From the IMG/VR virus record IMGVR_UViG_3300030329_000806, positions 208 to 30,913 of that record: a stretch of DNA of 30,706 nucleotides; one strand, 5' to 3'. This DNA comes from a virus. The notes under the pieces were generated by a model that saw only the letters and a program-made list of their open reading frames with translations, was not told the origin of the DNA and made no database searches. The stretch's first letter is position 1. Each line of letters opens with the position of its first letter. The translations under genes were made by a program, and so were the position numbers. This document shows positions 21,581 to 28,677 of the stretch, in pieces.

Positions 21581-22417
21581 TCAGCCTTCGGGCTGTGATT
21601 CTGCTTGCTCGGGGTCATCAAAGCCTGGCAGGTCATTGATGGTGCCACCGGCTTCCAGGTGCGACTCAATCGCCACGGCCCGCTCTGCCGCCTGGTTGCC
21701 CGCAATGGGCAGTTCCTTGGCATGACGGGTGAGAACCGTCTTCCTGACCATCCTGGGCCATGCCAGCGGGTCACGCCACGGGCTATCAGCGGCGTTCTTC
21801 CCTGGTGACATCGCTTCAGCGGTATCAAGCTCGGCCCTGCTCATCACCTCGAACGTGGTCAGGCCATTGGGCGTGGTCGCGATGCTGTACGCATGGCGCA
21901 CCAGTCCATTCATCACCTGTTCAACGGCGGCAGGTGTGGCCTGGTCACCCAGTTCCTGGATCACACTCAGCCGCACATTGTCATCAGGGCGGTGGCGTAA
22001 GGTCTGCTCGGACCCTTCAGCCCATTCCCACGGCTCACCTTCGTAGTGCAACCTGGTCTTGATCGTCAGGCCGGATCTCCCCAGCAGGGACACCCACCCC
22101 TTGTATCCAATGACCGGCACAGCGTCCACCTGGTCGGTTCCCGATTGTCGGCTCAGCTTTGAGTTCTTGAACGGCAGAATCCATAACTGACCGGCGGCCC
22201 CAATCGGCAGGCCCAGTTCAAGGCTGACCTGAACGCAGCGCCACAGCGTCAGGCGTCGGCACTCCAGCACCCTGGGGTTCACGGCCCCCGCTTCAATCAG
22301 TAACTGAACCGCCCGTTCCGGCGGCAAACTATCCTGGGCGACTCGGGCCAGTCGGCCTTCACGCTCATGGAACCACTGCTGTAACTCATCAACTCGTTCG
22401 GCTAGTTGCGTTGCCAT
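21581..22417 (-). CDS. recT: RecT-family single-strand annealing protein
   Basis: This 278-aa protein anneals complementary single strands during phage recombination. It has the RecT blocks LTLWRCVQVSLELGLPIGAAGQLWILPFKNS...VDAVPVIGYKGWVSLLGRSG (the P-x-x-G-Y-K-G motif is diagnostic), then MSRAELDTAEAMSPG and WRDPLAWPRMVRKTVLTRHAKELP. GATAGGAG precedes the ATG. It pairs with the YqaJ-type exonuclease two genes upstream. Confidence 0.95.
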   Translation of the reverse strand: MATQLAERVDELQQWFHEREGRLARVAQDSLPPERAVQLLIEAGAVNPRVLECRRLTLWRCVQVSLELGLPIGAAGQLWILPFKNSKLSRQSGTDQVDAVPVIGYKGWVSLLGRSGLTIKTRLHYEGEPWEWAEGSEQTLRHRPDDNVRLSVIQELGDQATPAAVEQVMNGLVRHAYSIATTPNGLTTFEVMSRAELDTAEAMSPGKNAADSPWRDPLAWPRMVRKTVLTRHAKELPIAGNQAAERAVAIESHLEAGGTINDLPGFDDPEQAESQPEG

Positions 22418-22456
22418 ATCTAACTCCTATCAACGCGATATATACCCATGCCTATT

Positions 22457-23497
22457 TTACAGGATGTCGCCTATTGCCTCCTTTCTAAGTTGTCGCCATG
22501 CTGTTGCTGCCACCGCTGGAACGACAGAGTTTCCAGTGGCTGCAAGTCGGTCCACCCGATTGGGAATCCCATCAGCCATTCGACGAATCGCGGGTTCAAG
22601 GCTCGCTTCGAGGCGTAGAACTTCTGCCCAGGCATCGTATGCTGTGGGGCTTGGCGGCCAAGTAAGCCATCCTGGGTCCCATCGCGTCCGAGTTTTGGGT
22701 TGTACCCTTCGTTCGCATCGCGGCCCGTCGGTGTTCCCCAGTTTTGCGTCTGCCTGCCCAGTGTCATCACCGGCTTCTCTTTGAGATCGGCCCCATCCTT
22801 CCAACCCCGTGCCATCGGCGTTCTCCACTTCGACGCTGTGCCGATCAAACCCGACTGAAGGCTGTTGACTGTCACCTTGCCCCCATCGTCGCTCTTTGTC
22901 GGTGTGGGCCAATGACTCGCCTGATCCCCAAGGTGGACCGTCTGGCCTTTGCGTTTTATGTCGATTGGGTTCGATGTCCCGCCATGCTTGCTCTCGTCGG
23001 TTGGTGTGCGCCAGGATAAAGAGCCGCTGCCGCTTATGTGGGGCGCCAACTTCTGCCGCCGTAAAGAGTCCTGCTTCAACCGTGTAGCCCATATCGCGAA
23101 GGTCTCGCCATACTGATTCAAAACCAAGCGAAAGGTGTCCAGCCACGTTTTCAAAGAAGCAGAATCGTGGTTGGATTTCAGAAATGATTCGCCGGATATC
23201 GGGCCAGAGGTGTCGGGGATCGTCCTCCCCTTTTCGACGGCCCGCGTAGGAGAATGGCTGGCACGGGTAGCCGCCAGTGATGCAATCCACAACGCCACGC
23301 CACGGCTTGCCGTCGAAGGTTTTGAGGTCAGTCCAGATTGGTGCATCGTCAAGAACACCGTCGCGAACACGGGCGAGTGTGACAGCGAGCGGATAGGCTT
23401 CCCTCTCCACATAACAGACTGTGCGAGCGCTGGGTTCGGCAAGTTTGAGTCCGAGTTCAATGCCTCCGATGCCGGAACATATAGCCAGGACATTCAC
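22457..23497 (-). CDS. DNA cytosine-5 methyltransferase (recombination-module copy)
   Basis: This 346-aa enzyme shows motif I ICSGIGGIELGL (6-17), catalytic Cys79 in GGYPCQPFS, FENV (115-118), KRQRLFILA (155-163) and motif X TGNSVVPAVA (321-330). The GTG start at 23497 overlaps the exonuclease stop (GTGA). Residues about 165-280 (LAHTD, VENADGTGLEGWG, LGNTDGPR) are unusual, Gly/Asp-rich and low in hydrophobic residues. In this stretch the same DNA also encodes a plausible second protein in another frame. The gene interrupts the exonuclease-RecT pair. The likely role is protection from host restriction. Confidence 0.93.
   Translation of the reverse strand: MNVLAICSGIGGIELGLKLAEPSARTVCYVEREAYPLAVTLARVRDGVLDDAPIWTDLKTFDGKPWRGVVDCITGGYPCQPFSYAGRRKGEDDPRHLWPDIRRIISEIQPRFCFFENVAGHLSLGFESVWRDLRDMGYTVEAGLFTAAEVGAPHKRQRLFILAHTNRREQAWRDIEPNRHKTQRPDGPPWGSGESLAHTDKERRWGQGDSQQPSVGFDRHSVEVENADGTGLEGWGRSQREAGDDTGQADAKLGNTDGPRCERRVQPKTRTRWDPGWLTWPPSPTAYDAWAEVLRLEASLEPAIRRMADGIPNRVDRLAATGNSVVPAVAATAWRQLRKEAIGDIL
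22471..23493 (-). CDS. Overlapping second frame within the methyltransferase gene, 340 aa
   Basis: This frame is open for 340 codons on the same strand, with an ATG at 23493. Its sequence is not random. It has four W-x-T-P units (WRTPT 161, WPTPT 195, WRTPM 223, WGTPT 252), the segment SASLKTWLDTF and the end LNPRFVEWLMGFPIGWT (299-315). As far as I recall, SLKT, W-P-T-P and LNP-x-(F/W)-V-E-W-L-M-G-x-P-x-G-W-T strings recur together in phage genomes at methyltransferase loci. The first 95 residues look like an ordinary shadow, so the real product may start internally. Dual coding is a hypothesis. Confidence 0.5.
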   Translation of the reverse strand: MSWLYVPASEALNSDSNLPNPALAQSVMWRGKPIRSLSHSPVFATVFLTMHQSGLTSKPSTASRGVALWIASLAATRASHSPTRAVEKGRTIPDTSGPISGESFLKSNHDSASLKTWLDTFRLVLNQYGETFAIWATRLKQDSLRRQKLAPHISGSGSLSWRTPTDESKHGGTSNPIDIKRKGQTVHLGDQASHWPTPTKSDDGGKVTVNSLQSGLIGTASKWRTPMARGWKDGADLKEKPVMTLGRQTQNWGTPTGRDANEGYNPKLGRDGTQDGLLGRQAPQHTMPGQKFYASKRALNPRFVEWLMGFPIGWTDLQPLETLSFQRWQQQHGDNLERRQ

Positions 23498-24378
23498 GGT
23501 GCCACCTTTACCACCAGGCGGCGCTTGCCGGTCTTGCCCACACGGTGTGTCGCTGCCACGGTGCCATCACGCCGGTTGATCTGCTCATAGGTGTCGCCCA
23601 TTGCCTGCACGATCTGGGCATCCAGCCGCTTGACCATGTGGCTGGCCTCTTGCTCCTGGCTCTTCCATGCCCCCCGCTCATCCAGCACCATCTCCAGGTG
23701 ATCGTCAGCGGTCAGGATTAACCCCTGCTCGGGTGGCAGCCCCAGAACAATGTCTGACCGTTGATCGGGCAGCGGGACATCATCCCCGTGAACATATTGC
23801 ATGAACCAGGCATCGGCATACGCCGCCCATTCCTCGAACCAGTCGGGGTTCGGACTGACCTGGTACTGCCGCCAATCATTGCCCCCGATCAGGGCGCAGA
23901 TCACGGCTTCCGGCGCACCGACGCAGCCGAGTTGCCACCAGACCTGTTGCAGGTAGTGTTCTGGAATGTTGCCTTCGGCCTCACTGCCGGACGGCCCCCA
24001 TTCATCGGACATCCACGCCGAGACGTTCTTGCACTCGATCAGCGCCACATCCTTCACGGCGGTCATATCACCGACCAGGTAATCCGGTGTCGCGGCCACG
24101 TGGTGAATCTCAGGATGCGGCCACGGGGTCACATAATCTTCAGCGAAGGCGGCCACCTTGCACTCATGGAGTTCGCCGTACCTGGCCGCAATCAGCGGTT
24201 CCAGCCGGTTCCCCCAGTAGAACAGATCATTGACCTCATCTTCAGTCACCGGCTGCATCTTGTCGGCCCAGACACTAAACGGGCCACCCCACGAGGCTGG
24301 GGCTGCGCCGGTCAGCTTCGCGATATCCGAAGCCCCGATATATAGCTTGCGGGCTTCAAGCCATGCCATGCGTTCCAT
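23494..24378 (-). CDS. YqaJ-type viral recombinase exonuclease
   Basis: This 294-aa protein is a lambda-exonuclease-like PD-(D/E)xK nuclease that resects DNA ends for RecT. Visible motifs are IGASDIAKLTG (14-24), WGNRLEP (Glu60), ATPDYLV (Asp99), ALIECKN (Glu115, Lys117) and YLQQVWWQLG (142-151). The ATG at 24378 is preceded by GATAGGAG and is preferred over an upstream TTG. The C-terminal 70 residues are charged and helical. Confidence 0.94.
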   Translation of the reverse strand: MERMAWLEARKLYIGASDIAKLTGAAPASWGGPFSVWADKMQPVTEDEVNDLFYWGNRLEPLIAARYGELHECKVAAFAEDYVTPWPHPEIHHVAATPDYLVGDMTAVKDVALIECKNVSAWMSDEWGPSGSEAEGNIPEHYLQQVWWQLGCVGAPEAVICALIGGNDWRQYQVSPNPDWFEEWAAYADAWFMQYVHGDDVPLPDQRSDIVLGLPPEQGLILTADDHLEMVLDERGAWKSQEQEASHMVKRLDAQIVQAMGDTYEQINRRDGTVAATHRVGKTGKRRLVVKVAP

Positions 24379-24387
24379 AATCAACTC

Positions 24388-24576
24388 CTATCTAACGTGT
24401 TTTGATTTTACACCCAGCGGCGGCAGGTCAGACTCCAGCCAATACCTGGCCCCATCAACAGGATGGATGCGGGGCTTGCGGAGCTTGCCTAACCTGATCC
24501 ACTTGTAGACGGCCTGACGGGTGAGGCTATACCGATCTGCAATCTGGGTGATCTTAAAGTACGGCGTGTTCTTCAC
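24388..24576 (-). CDS. Helix-turn-helix protein, 62 aa
   Basis: The GTG start at 24576 overlaps the previous stop (GTGA). The protein reads KITQIADRYSLTRQAVYKWIRLGKLRKPRIHPVDGARYWLESDL, a compact HTH of the MerR/excisionase-like kind, with a wing carrying R-K-P-R-I. It is a candidate early regulator. Longer frames upstream overlap the membrane gene and are not supported. Confidence 0.82.
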   Translation of the reverse strand: MKNTPYFKITQIADRYSLTRQAVYKWIRLGKLRKPRIHPVDGARYWLESDLPPLGVKSKHVR

Positions 24577-24761
24577 GATGCCGCCACCCAGTACAACATG
24601 CCCATGCCCAACAATACGAGCAGGGCCAGAGTTGCCAGGAAGTCTTCGGCCCACTCGACCCAGGTGCCTTCACCCACAATTCCGAACAATGCCACCCGAT
24701 AGGTGCGCGGGCGCTTTCGCACCGGCACCGTCATCAAGTGTTCAAATATCGAATCCTTCAT
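24573..24761 (-). CDS. Small C-terminally membrane-anchored protein, 62 aa
   Basis: It starts at the ATG at 24761 (MKDSIFEHLMTV), which overlaps the previous stop (ATGA); an ATG two codons upstream with AGAGGA is also possible. A basic part (VRKRPRTYRVALFG) precedes a hydrophobic end (FLATLALLVLLGMGMLYWVAAS) suggesting a tail anchor. It lies in the early operon; function unknown. Confidence 0.7.
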   Translation of the reverse strand: MKDSIFEHLMTVPVRKRPRTYRVALFGIVGEGTWVEWAEDFLATLALLVLLGMGMLYWVAAS

Positions 24762-25027
24762 CGCCATCCAAATCCTCTCTGGCCCTTGCATACCCATTCG
24801 ATTCGGCCAATCGGTGACCGCACACGATCAAATGCCTGCAACGCTTCGGGCGTCTTCATTACATTGCGAACGTCTCCAGGTTCCACACCATCAATCCCCG
24901 CCAAGTGACACTGGGCCGCGATGGTCTGGGCATCACACGCATACCGTTGCAGCAGCTTTTTGCAATGGGCAAGGATGCGGGCTTCTTTACGGTCACGCGC
25001 TTGCCGCTGCTTGCTCAGGCTACTCAT
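24758..25027 (-). CDS. Small basic hypothetical protein, 89 aa
   Basis: The start is the ATG at 25027, overlapping the zinc-ribbon gene end by 8 bases; a longer frame through that gene is rejected. The N-terminus is a charged helix (MSSLSKQRQARDRKEARILAHCKKLLQRY). The remainder (CHLAGIDGVEPGDVRNVMKTPEALQAFDRVRSPIGRIEWV) resembles a small DNA- or protein-binding domain, but I recognise no family. Early expression is implied by the operon. Confidence 0.72.
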   Translation of the reverse strand: MSSLSKQRQARDRKEARILAHCKKLLQRYACDAQTIAAQCHLAGIDGVEPGDVRNVMKTPEALQAFDRVRSPIGRIEWVCKGQRGFGWR

Positions 25028-25391
25028 GGGTGTCCTCTTGTCTCGCCCGCTGGCCGCGCTTTCGGAGGAGACGTTCAGCCGTCCCGTCCTCTCGGCATGT
25101 GTCGCAATACTGCAGGCGGTCAGGGTTGGGCTTGCGGCTCGGTTCATAGAGATCGCCACACCCATCGCAGACATATTGGGGCTGCTCGCCCAGGTAACTG
25201 TTGATGGCATCGCGGCAGGCCCGAAGATCCTTTGCGGTCACCGACATCACCGACACATCCGTAAAGCCGGTGGTGATGCGTAGCACGGCGAAGGTGTCGT
25301 GCTGCGAGATATCGAAGACGTAGGGAGCGAGGTCAAATTCCCTCTCGTCATCATTCCAGATTCTGTCGTGGTGAAGCATGACGCTCGACAT
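25020..25391 (-). CDS. Zinc-ribbon protein, 123 aa, first early gene
   Basis: The N-terminal 70 residues are mixed strands (IWNDDEREFDLAPYVFDISQHDTFAVLRITTGFTDVSVMSVTAKDLRACRDAI). The C-terminal part contains C-D-G-C, eighteen residues later Y-C-D-T-C-R, a four-Cys zinc ribbon, then a basic tail (RLLRKRGQRAR). AAAGGA precedes the ATG, 35 bases after the best promoter in the genome. A transcription- or host-directed role is plausible for a first early gene but unproven. Confidence 0.78.
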   Translation of the reverse strand: MSSVMLHHDRIWNDDEREFDLAPYVFDISQHDTFAVLRITTGFTDVSVMSVTAKDLRACRDAINSYLGEQPQYVCDGCGDLYEPSRKPNPDRLQYCDTCREDGTAERLLRKRGQRARQEDTHE

Positions 25392-25425
25392 CGCGTGGTC
25401 CTTTCCAAACTAACAACGTATGCCC

Positions 25426-25455
25426 ATCATACCGATGGGGTTTGCATGGTGTCAA
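25426..25455 (-). promoter_or_regulatory. Strong early promoter
   Basis: A consensus TTGACA (25455-25450), 18 bases, and TATGAT (25431-25426) on the minus strand. It follows a terminator and precedes the early operon. Confidence 0.82.
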
Positions 25456-25470
25456 CTGCTCTGGGGCCAG

Positions 25471-25500
25471 AAAAGCCGAACCCCCTGCCGAAGCAGAGGG
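25471..25500 (-). terminator. Terminator at the end of the late/lysis region
   Basis: Minus-strand CCCTCTGC, TTCG, GCAGGGGG (one G-T pair), then TTCGGCTTTT. The T tract is short and offset, but the stem and UUCG loop match the other terminators here. Confidence 0.7.
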
Positions 25501-25551
25501 CCAGCCCGTTGATAGTGTGGGACGCATGGCAATGCAGACCACGGCCCCATT

Positions 25552-25668
25552 CTAACGTGAAACGGCTGGCGGTGGGCCAGCAAACACCAGCAGCAGGAAT
25601 AGCACGAGAAGGAACACGGCCAGCCCCACTCGTTCATCATCGGTCAGGCTGGTACGCCTCACCATCAT
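25552..25668 (-). CDS. Candidate tiny membrane protein, 38 aa
   Basis: It reads MMVRRTSLTDDERVGLAVFL and continues LVLFLLLVFAGPPPAVSR. A short charged start is followed by one very hydrophobic helix and a Pro-rich end. It overlaps the preceding small frame. It lies in the lysis region after the holin-like gene, where small membrane proteins are common. The ribosome site is weak, and other frames here are also open. Confidence 0.45.
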   Translation of the reverse strand: MMVRRTSLTDDERVGLAVFLLVLFLLLVFAGPPPAVSR

Positions 25669-25777
25669 ATGGCCCACCCAATCGGCCTTCCAATACCAGG
25701 CATTGCAAGTGCAACAAGATGCGGAATTGCCGCACCGTACCGACAAAGCGAATCTCGCTAGGCGATAAGCGCCTCAT
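25637..25777 (-). CDS. Candidate small protein, 46 aa
   Basis: It starts MRRLSPSEIRFVGTVRQFRI, has a moderately hydrophobic centre (LLHLQCLVLEG) and ends GEAYQPDR. Its ATG overlaps the end of the 43-aa frame and its stop lies inside the start of the 38-aa frame, as in a coupled string. An upstream ATG would add an Asp/Asn/His-rich leader (DDDNNHNHSDAHH). No family is recognised. Confidence 0.35.
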   Translation of the reverse strand: MRRLSPSEIRFVGTVRQFRILLHLQCLVLEGRLGGPYDGEAYQPDR

Positions 25778-25889
25778 ATGGTGGGCGTCTGAATGGTTGT
25801 GGTTGTTGTCGTCGTCGGTAGTAGGTGGCATAAGTCACCGCCAGTACTGCGAGCAGAACGATGGCGCTACTTTTTCTTGCCGTGACCAC
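25758..25889 (-). CDS. Candidate small membrane protein, 43 aa, GTG start
   Basis: From a GTG at 25889, inside the end of the holin-like gene, the frame reads MVTARKSSAIVLLAVLAVTY. It then has an Arg/Gln/Pro tail (YYRRRQQPQPFRRPPYEALIA). A basic start, one membrane helix and a basic tail are typical of short inner-membrane lysis proteins. Start codon and expression are uncertain. Confidence 0.4.
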   Translation of the reverse strand: MVTARKSSAIVLLAVLAVTYATYYRRRQQPQPFRRPPYEALIA

Positions 25890-26055
25890 TATCGGCAACG
25901 CCCTGTCCTACCAAATACGCCGACACGATGACCATCAAATTCTGCCCGATTTGCTGCGCTTGCTCTGGTGAGATCCAGACAGCCAGCACCTGGACAACCA
26001 GCCCAACGGCGGCCACCCACAGCTTTCGGCTCTGTAGACGTGGTGGGATATTCAT
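25867..26055 (-). CDS. Holin-like protein, 62 aa
   Basis: It starts MNIPPRLQSRKLWVAAVGLV seven bases after GTAGGAGG. Two membrane segments (LWVAAVGLVVQVLAVWI and LMVIVSAYLVGQGVA) are joined by a polar turn (SPEQAQQIGQN), with a Lys-rich C-terminus (SGHGKKK). That layout, plus position right after the M23 endopeptidase, marks a holin, which forms the membrane lesion that times lysis. Confidence 0.83.
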   Translation of the reverse strand: MNIPPRLQSRKLWVAAVGLVVQVLAVWISPEQAQQIGQNLMVIVSAYLVGQGVADSGHGKKK

Positions 26056-26110
26056 TGTTTAGCCTCCTACGGCCTCTGTACGCCCCATAGAGGCGATTTT
26101 ATACGCTGTT

Positions 26111-26126
26111 GGGGTATTCGTACCCC
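26111..26126. other. Perfect 6-bp hairpin between endopeptidase and holin genes
   Basis: GGGGTA-TTCG-TACCCC overlaps the last codons of the endopeptidase gene. No T tract follows on the transcribed strand. It may affect mRNA stability. Confidence 0.45.
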
Positions 26127-26815
26127 TAAATCTTTCCAGCCCACTTCTCGTTCAATTCTGCGAGCTTCGGGCGGTCATCGCTCGGAATGCCTTCGCCAGC
26201 ACGATTCATGGCCCTGACCGTGAAGCCAAGATCGCCCATCGCATCAATCATTTTGGTGTAGTTCAACTCGGCTCGGGCGCGTTCACTGCGTAGCTCGGCT
26301 TCCAGCTTGCTCACTCGTTCGTCCACGTTGTCATCTCCTATGTCTCGGCCTGCGCCATGCGGCGCTGGCATAAATGGCCCTGGGTCAATACAAAAGCTGC
26401 CCCAGCGTGTTGCCTGATATGACACGCCATAGCGTTCCGGCTGGTCACTGACTCGAATTTCAAAGTGCAGATGCGGGCCGGTGGAGAAGCCACTGGTGCC
26501 GCCCTGCATAATCTGGGTGCCAGCCGTGATGTCATCCCCGACGGCCACGCTTGCGGTCCCTGGGACGCCGTGAGCGTAGCGACTGCGGCCAAAGTCATGG
26601 GCGACTTCCACCCACAAGCCATAGCCATGCTCATCCCAGCCCACCACGGTCACCTTCCCATCAGCCACCGTGAACACGGGCGTGCCGGATGGATACGCAA
26701 AGTCCCACCCGTTATGCCCGTCCACATAGCCCCATCTTGCATAGACGTTTGGGTTCTCACCCCAGCGTTGCGATATCCAAAACGAATCCGCTGGGCATGG
26801 CAATACAAGTTTCAT
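26126..26815 (-). CDS. M23-family endopeptidase (endolysin)
   Basis: This 229-aa protein cuts peptide cross-links in peptidoglycan at lysis. The M23 (lysostaphin-type) zinc site is visible: His34 and Asp38 in GHNGWDFA, His82 in YAHG, and His115-x-His117 in GPHLHFEI. From about residue 160 a helical part follows (VDERVSKLEAELRSERARAELNYTKM), perhaps for wall binding or oligomerisation. There is no signal peptide, so release through the holin lesion is expected. Its ATG overlaps the previous stop. Confidence 0.93.
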   Translation of the reverse strand: MKLVLPCPADSFWISQRWGENPNVYARWGYVDGHNGWDFAYPSGTPVFTVADGKVTVVGWDEHGYGLWVEVAHDFGRSRYAHGVPGTASVAVGDDITAGTQIMQGGTSGFSTGPHLHFEIRVSDQPERYGVSYQATRWGSFCIDPGPFMPAPHGAGRDIGDDNVDERVSKLEAELRSERARAELNYTKMIDAMGDLGFTVRAMNRAGEGIPSDDRPKLAELNEKWAGKI

Positions 26816-27012
26816 GTGTTGGTTCCTAGATAAACATTAAACCGCTTGTCGGGATCACGCACCAGCGCCCGCCTGGTCTGTTCTTGCTGGCACTTCGGAC
26901 ACGACCATTGCACGGTGCGCCGCTGCTCGAACGTATGCCGACACCACCCCTGCCGTCGGGCTTCGGTGACGGTCTGGCGCGTCACGCCGCATTCGCGGCA
27001 TTTGAGACTCAC
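26812..27012 (-). CDS. Small zinc-binding protein, 66 aa
   Basis: The GTG at 27012 overlaps the stop of the membrane gene (GTGA), giving a protein that begins MSLKCRECGVTRQTVTEARRQGW. It has C-R-E-C, a Cys-Arg-His in the middle and C-P-K-C-Q, an apparent Cys4-type ribbon. An upstream ATG would place 22 more codons over the previous gene's membrane segment and is less likely. Position before the endolysin is unusual for such a protein; function unknown. Confidence 0.68.
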   Translation of the reverse strand: MSLKCRECGVTRQTVTEARRQGWCRHTFEQRRTVQWSCPKCQQEQTRRALVRDPDKRFNVYLGTNT

Positions 27013-27236
27013 TGCGCCATCATCCAGATCAATGAGGCCCAGCCCCCCAGGTTCAGAACCCCCAGGCTTATCGCCCATCGCATGGCCTTGTTTTCAGCCG
27101 CATAAATCCTGTTGCGCAATGATTCCTCCATCGCGTCTATCTCCGTTCTCGGCACAATCTGTCGAGTGACCTCGACTTGAAAATCGGCAAGCTGACGGGT
27201 TAACGCTCGGAGTTCTTCACGCTCGGCACCGTTCAT
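27009..27236 (-). CDS. Coiled-coil protein with a C-terminal membrane helix, 75 aa
   Basis: A charged helical part (MNGAEREELRALTRQLADFQVEVTRQ...EESLRNRIYAAENKAMRW) leads to AISLGVLNLGGWASLIWMMA, one membrane segment. The ATG overlaps the previous stop (ATGA). Such proteins are frequent in lysis cassettes and may be an antiholin, a second holin or a spanin-like component. Confidence 0.76.
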   Translation of the reverse strand: MNGAEREELRALTRQLADFQVEVTRQIVPRTEIDAMEESLRNRIYAAENKAMRWAISLGVLNLGGWASLIWMMAQ

Positions 27237-27478
27237 GCAAGGATCGCATTCACTCGGGACACTTCAGCGGCCACCCGATCATCGGCGGTCATCACAAGTT
27301 CCTTATTTTTCTGGTCAATCTTTTGGTTCACCAGTCGATCCAGTTCGCTATCGTTCAAGCCTTCCGTCTCCTGAATTTCCAGCAGGATGATGGTTTCGTA
27401 TGGCGGCGAAGCTTCAGTGTCTGCCAACGTAATCTTCAACATTTGCCCGTCGCTGCTTACCGTGGTTGTTTGTGCCAA
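27233..27478 (-). CDS. Small tail-region protein, 81 aa, TTG start
   Basis: The TTG at 27478 is six bases after AAGGAGC, directly downstream of the fibre gene stop, and is preferred over starts inside that gene. It reads MAQTTTVSSDGQMLKITLADTEASPPYETIILLEIQETEG and ends in a charged helix. It may be a fibre chaperone or accessory factor, judged only from position. Confidence 0.72.
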   Translation of the reverse strand: MAQTTTVSSDGQMLKITLADTEASPPYETIILLEIQETEGLNDSELDRLVNQKIDQKNKELVMTADDRVAAEVSRVNAILA

Positions 27479-27489
27479 TGTTCTGCTCC

Positions 27490-28674
27490 TTATGAAAGTG
27501 TCATCGCTGGTGGGCCAACGGCTGACGACAACGACGTCGGCCACGCCCCGACCGTAAAGCTAGACGGTAGTGGGAAATCCGATGTTTCTCGTTGCATCAT
27601 GCGGGTTGCCATCGTGTCGGCGCCGGTGGTTTGGCCCCATTTGAACGTCGTATTATCAACAGCGAGCGCCAGATAATGCTGCCCTGCGGATATGTCCGTT
27701 GACGCCACGGTAAACGTTCGGACGCCAGTCCCCGGACTCGAGGTCGAGCCAGACGACACGAGCTTGGTGCCGGACGAGTTATATAACCCGACGTCGAGAT
27801 TTCCGCTGCTGGTTTGAATGTAGAAGCTAATCTTGGTGATGGTCATATCGCCCATGACGTCAATCGGCATGTAGAACGCATCGTTATTGGCGATAGCTCC
27901 ACCACTGGAGCCATTTCCTGTCATGCCGAAATACGATACGTTCACAATCTTCTGGGTAAACCCACCACCAGTTGCGGCTTGAAACGTTGGTGCGGCTCCG
28001 GCTCCGTTGCTGGTCAAAACGTGAGTTGCTGTTCCCGTGGCGACCGCAGCAGCCGTGCCTGCGGCAGACCACGTAATTAGCTCACCGTCTGTGCCATCAG
28101 CCAATGCGGATAACCCGATGGATTTGGCCTGGATGTGACCGCTGCCAATCTTAAGCATTTCGCCAGGGAGCAGCAGCATGACGGTGCCGGTACTGGCATG
28201 ACTGGTGACTACCACGCCCACCTTCTGCTGTAGCTGGGCCGCCCCCGTTGGAGCGGTTGCCGTCCAGCCGCCAGCCGTGGCTGACAGATATACAGGATCG
28301 CCAACACTTGAGCCGGACGTGTCCTGCGAACCCAGCGTGTACCCGCGAAAGGCATACCCCGCCGCACCATCGGCGATTGCGGCCTGCAACACATATTCAG
28401 CCATGCGGCTGTCAGCGTCGGCCTTCGTGACCTGCGGGGCGCCCGTTGATGCGTCATACCCTGAGATATAGACCAGCGTTCCCGCCGCCAGGCTGCCGCC
28501 CGTGCTGTTGTCCACCGGTATGCCCAGCCGTACGTCCTGGATATGCCCCGTACTGGTTTGTCCAGACTGCCACGCCTGGTTACTGATAAGTTGATCCCAG
28601 ATCGTCTCGGTCAGCACGTCACCCGTGCTGCGGTCCAGGCTGTCGGGGTCGGTCCATGTTTCAGATACTGCCAT
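27490..28674 (-). CDS. Probable tail fibre / receptor-binding protein
   Basis: This 394-aa protein begins MAVSETWTDPDSLDRSTGDVLTETIWDQLISN, an attachment-like start common in fibre proteins. It continues with Gly/Ala/Thr/Ser-rich, strand-forming sequence. The C-terminal 150 residues (ITKISFYIQTSSGNLDVGLYNSSGTKLVSSG, FTVASTDISAGQHYLALAVDN) look like a beta-sandwich carbohydrate- or receptor-binding domain. It is downstream of the minor tail gene and four bases from it, as expected for the host-recognition protein. Confidence 0.72.
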   Translation of the reverse strand: MAVSETWTDPDSLDRSTGDVLTETIWDQLISNQAWQSGQTSTGHIQDVRLGIPVDNSTGGSLAAGTLVYISGYDASTGAPQVTKADADSRMAEYVLQAAIADGAAGYAFRGYTLGSQDTSGSSVGDPVYLSATAGGWTATAPTGAAQLQQKVGVVVTSHASTGTVMLLLPGEMLKIGSGHIQAKSIGLSALADGTDGELITWSAAGTAAAVATGTATHVLTSNGAGAAPTFQAATGGGFTQKIVNVSYFGMTGNGSSGGAIANNDAFYMPIDVMGDMTITKISFYIQTSSGNLDVGLYNSSGTKLVSSGSTSSPGTGVRTFTVASTDISAGQHYLALAVDNTTFKWGQTTGADTMATRMMQRETSDFPLPSSFTVGAWPTSLSSAVGPPAMTLS

Positions 28675-28677
28675 TGT

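Noticed and set aside
25452-25640. 62-codon frame across the late terminator and its upstream region
   Set aside because: It is Cys/Trp/Arg-rich shadow sequence, reads through the terminator hairpin and competes with better membrane frames.
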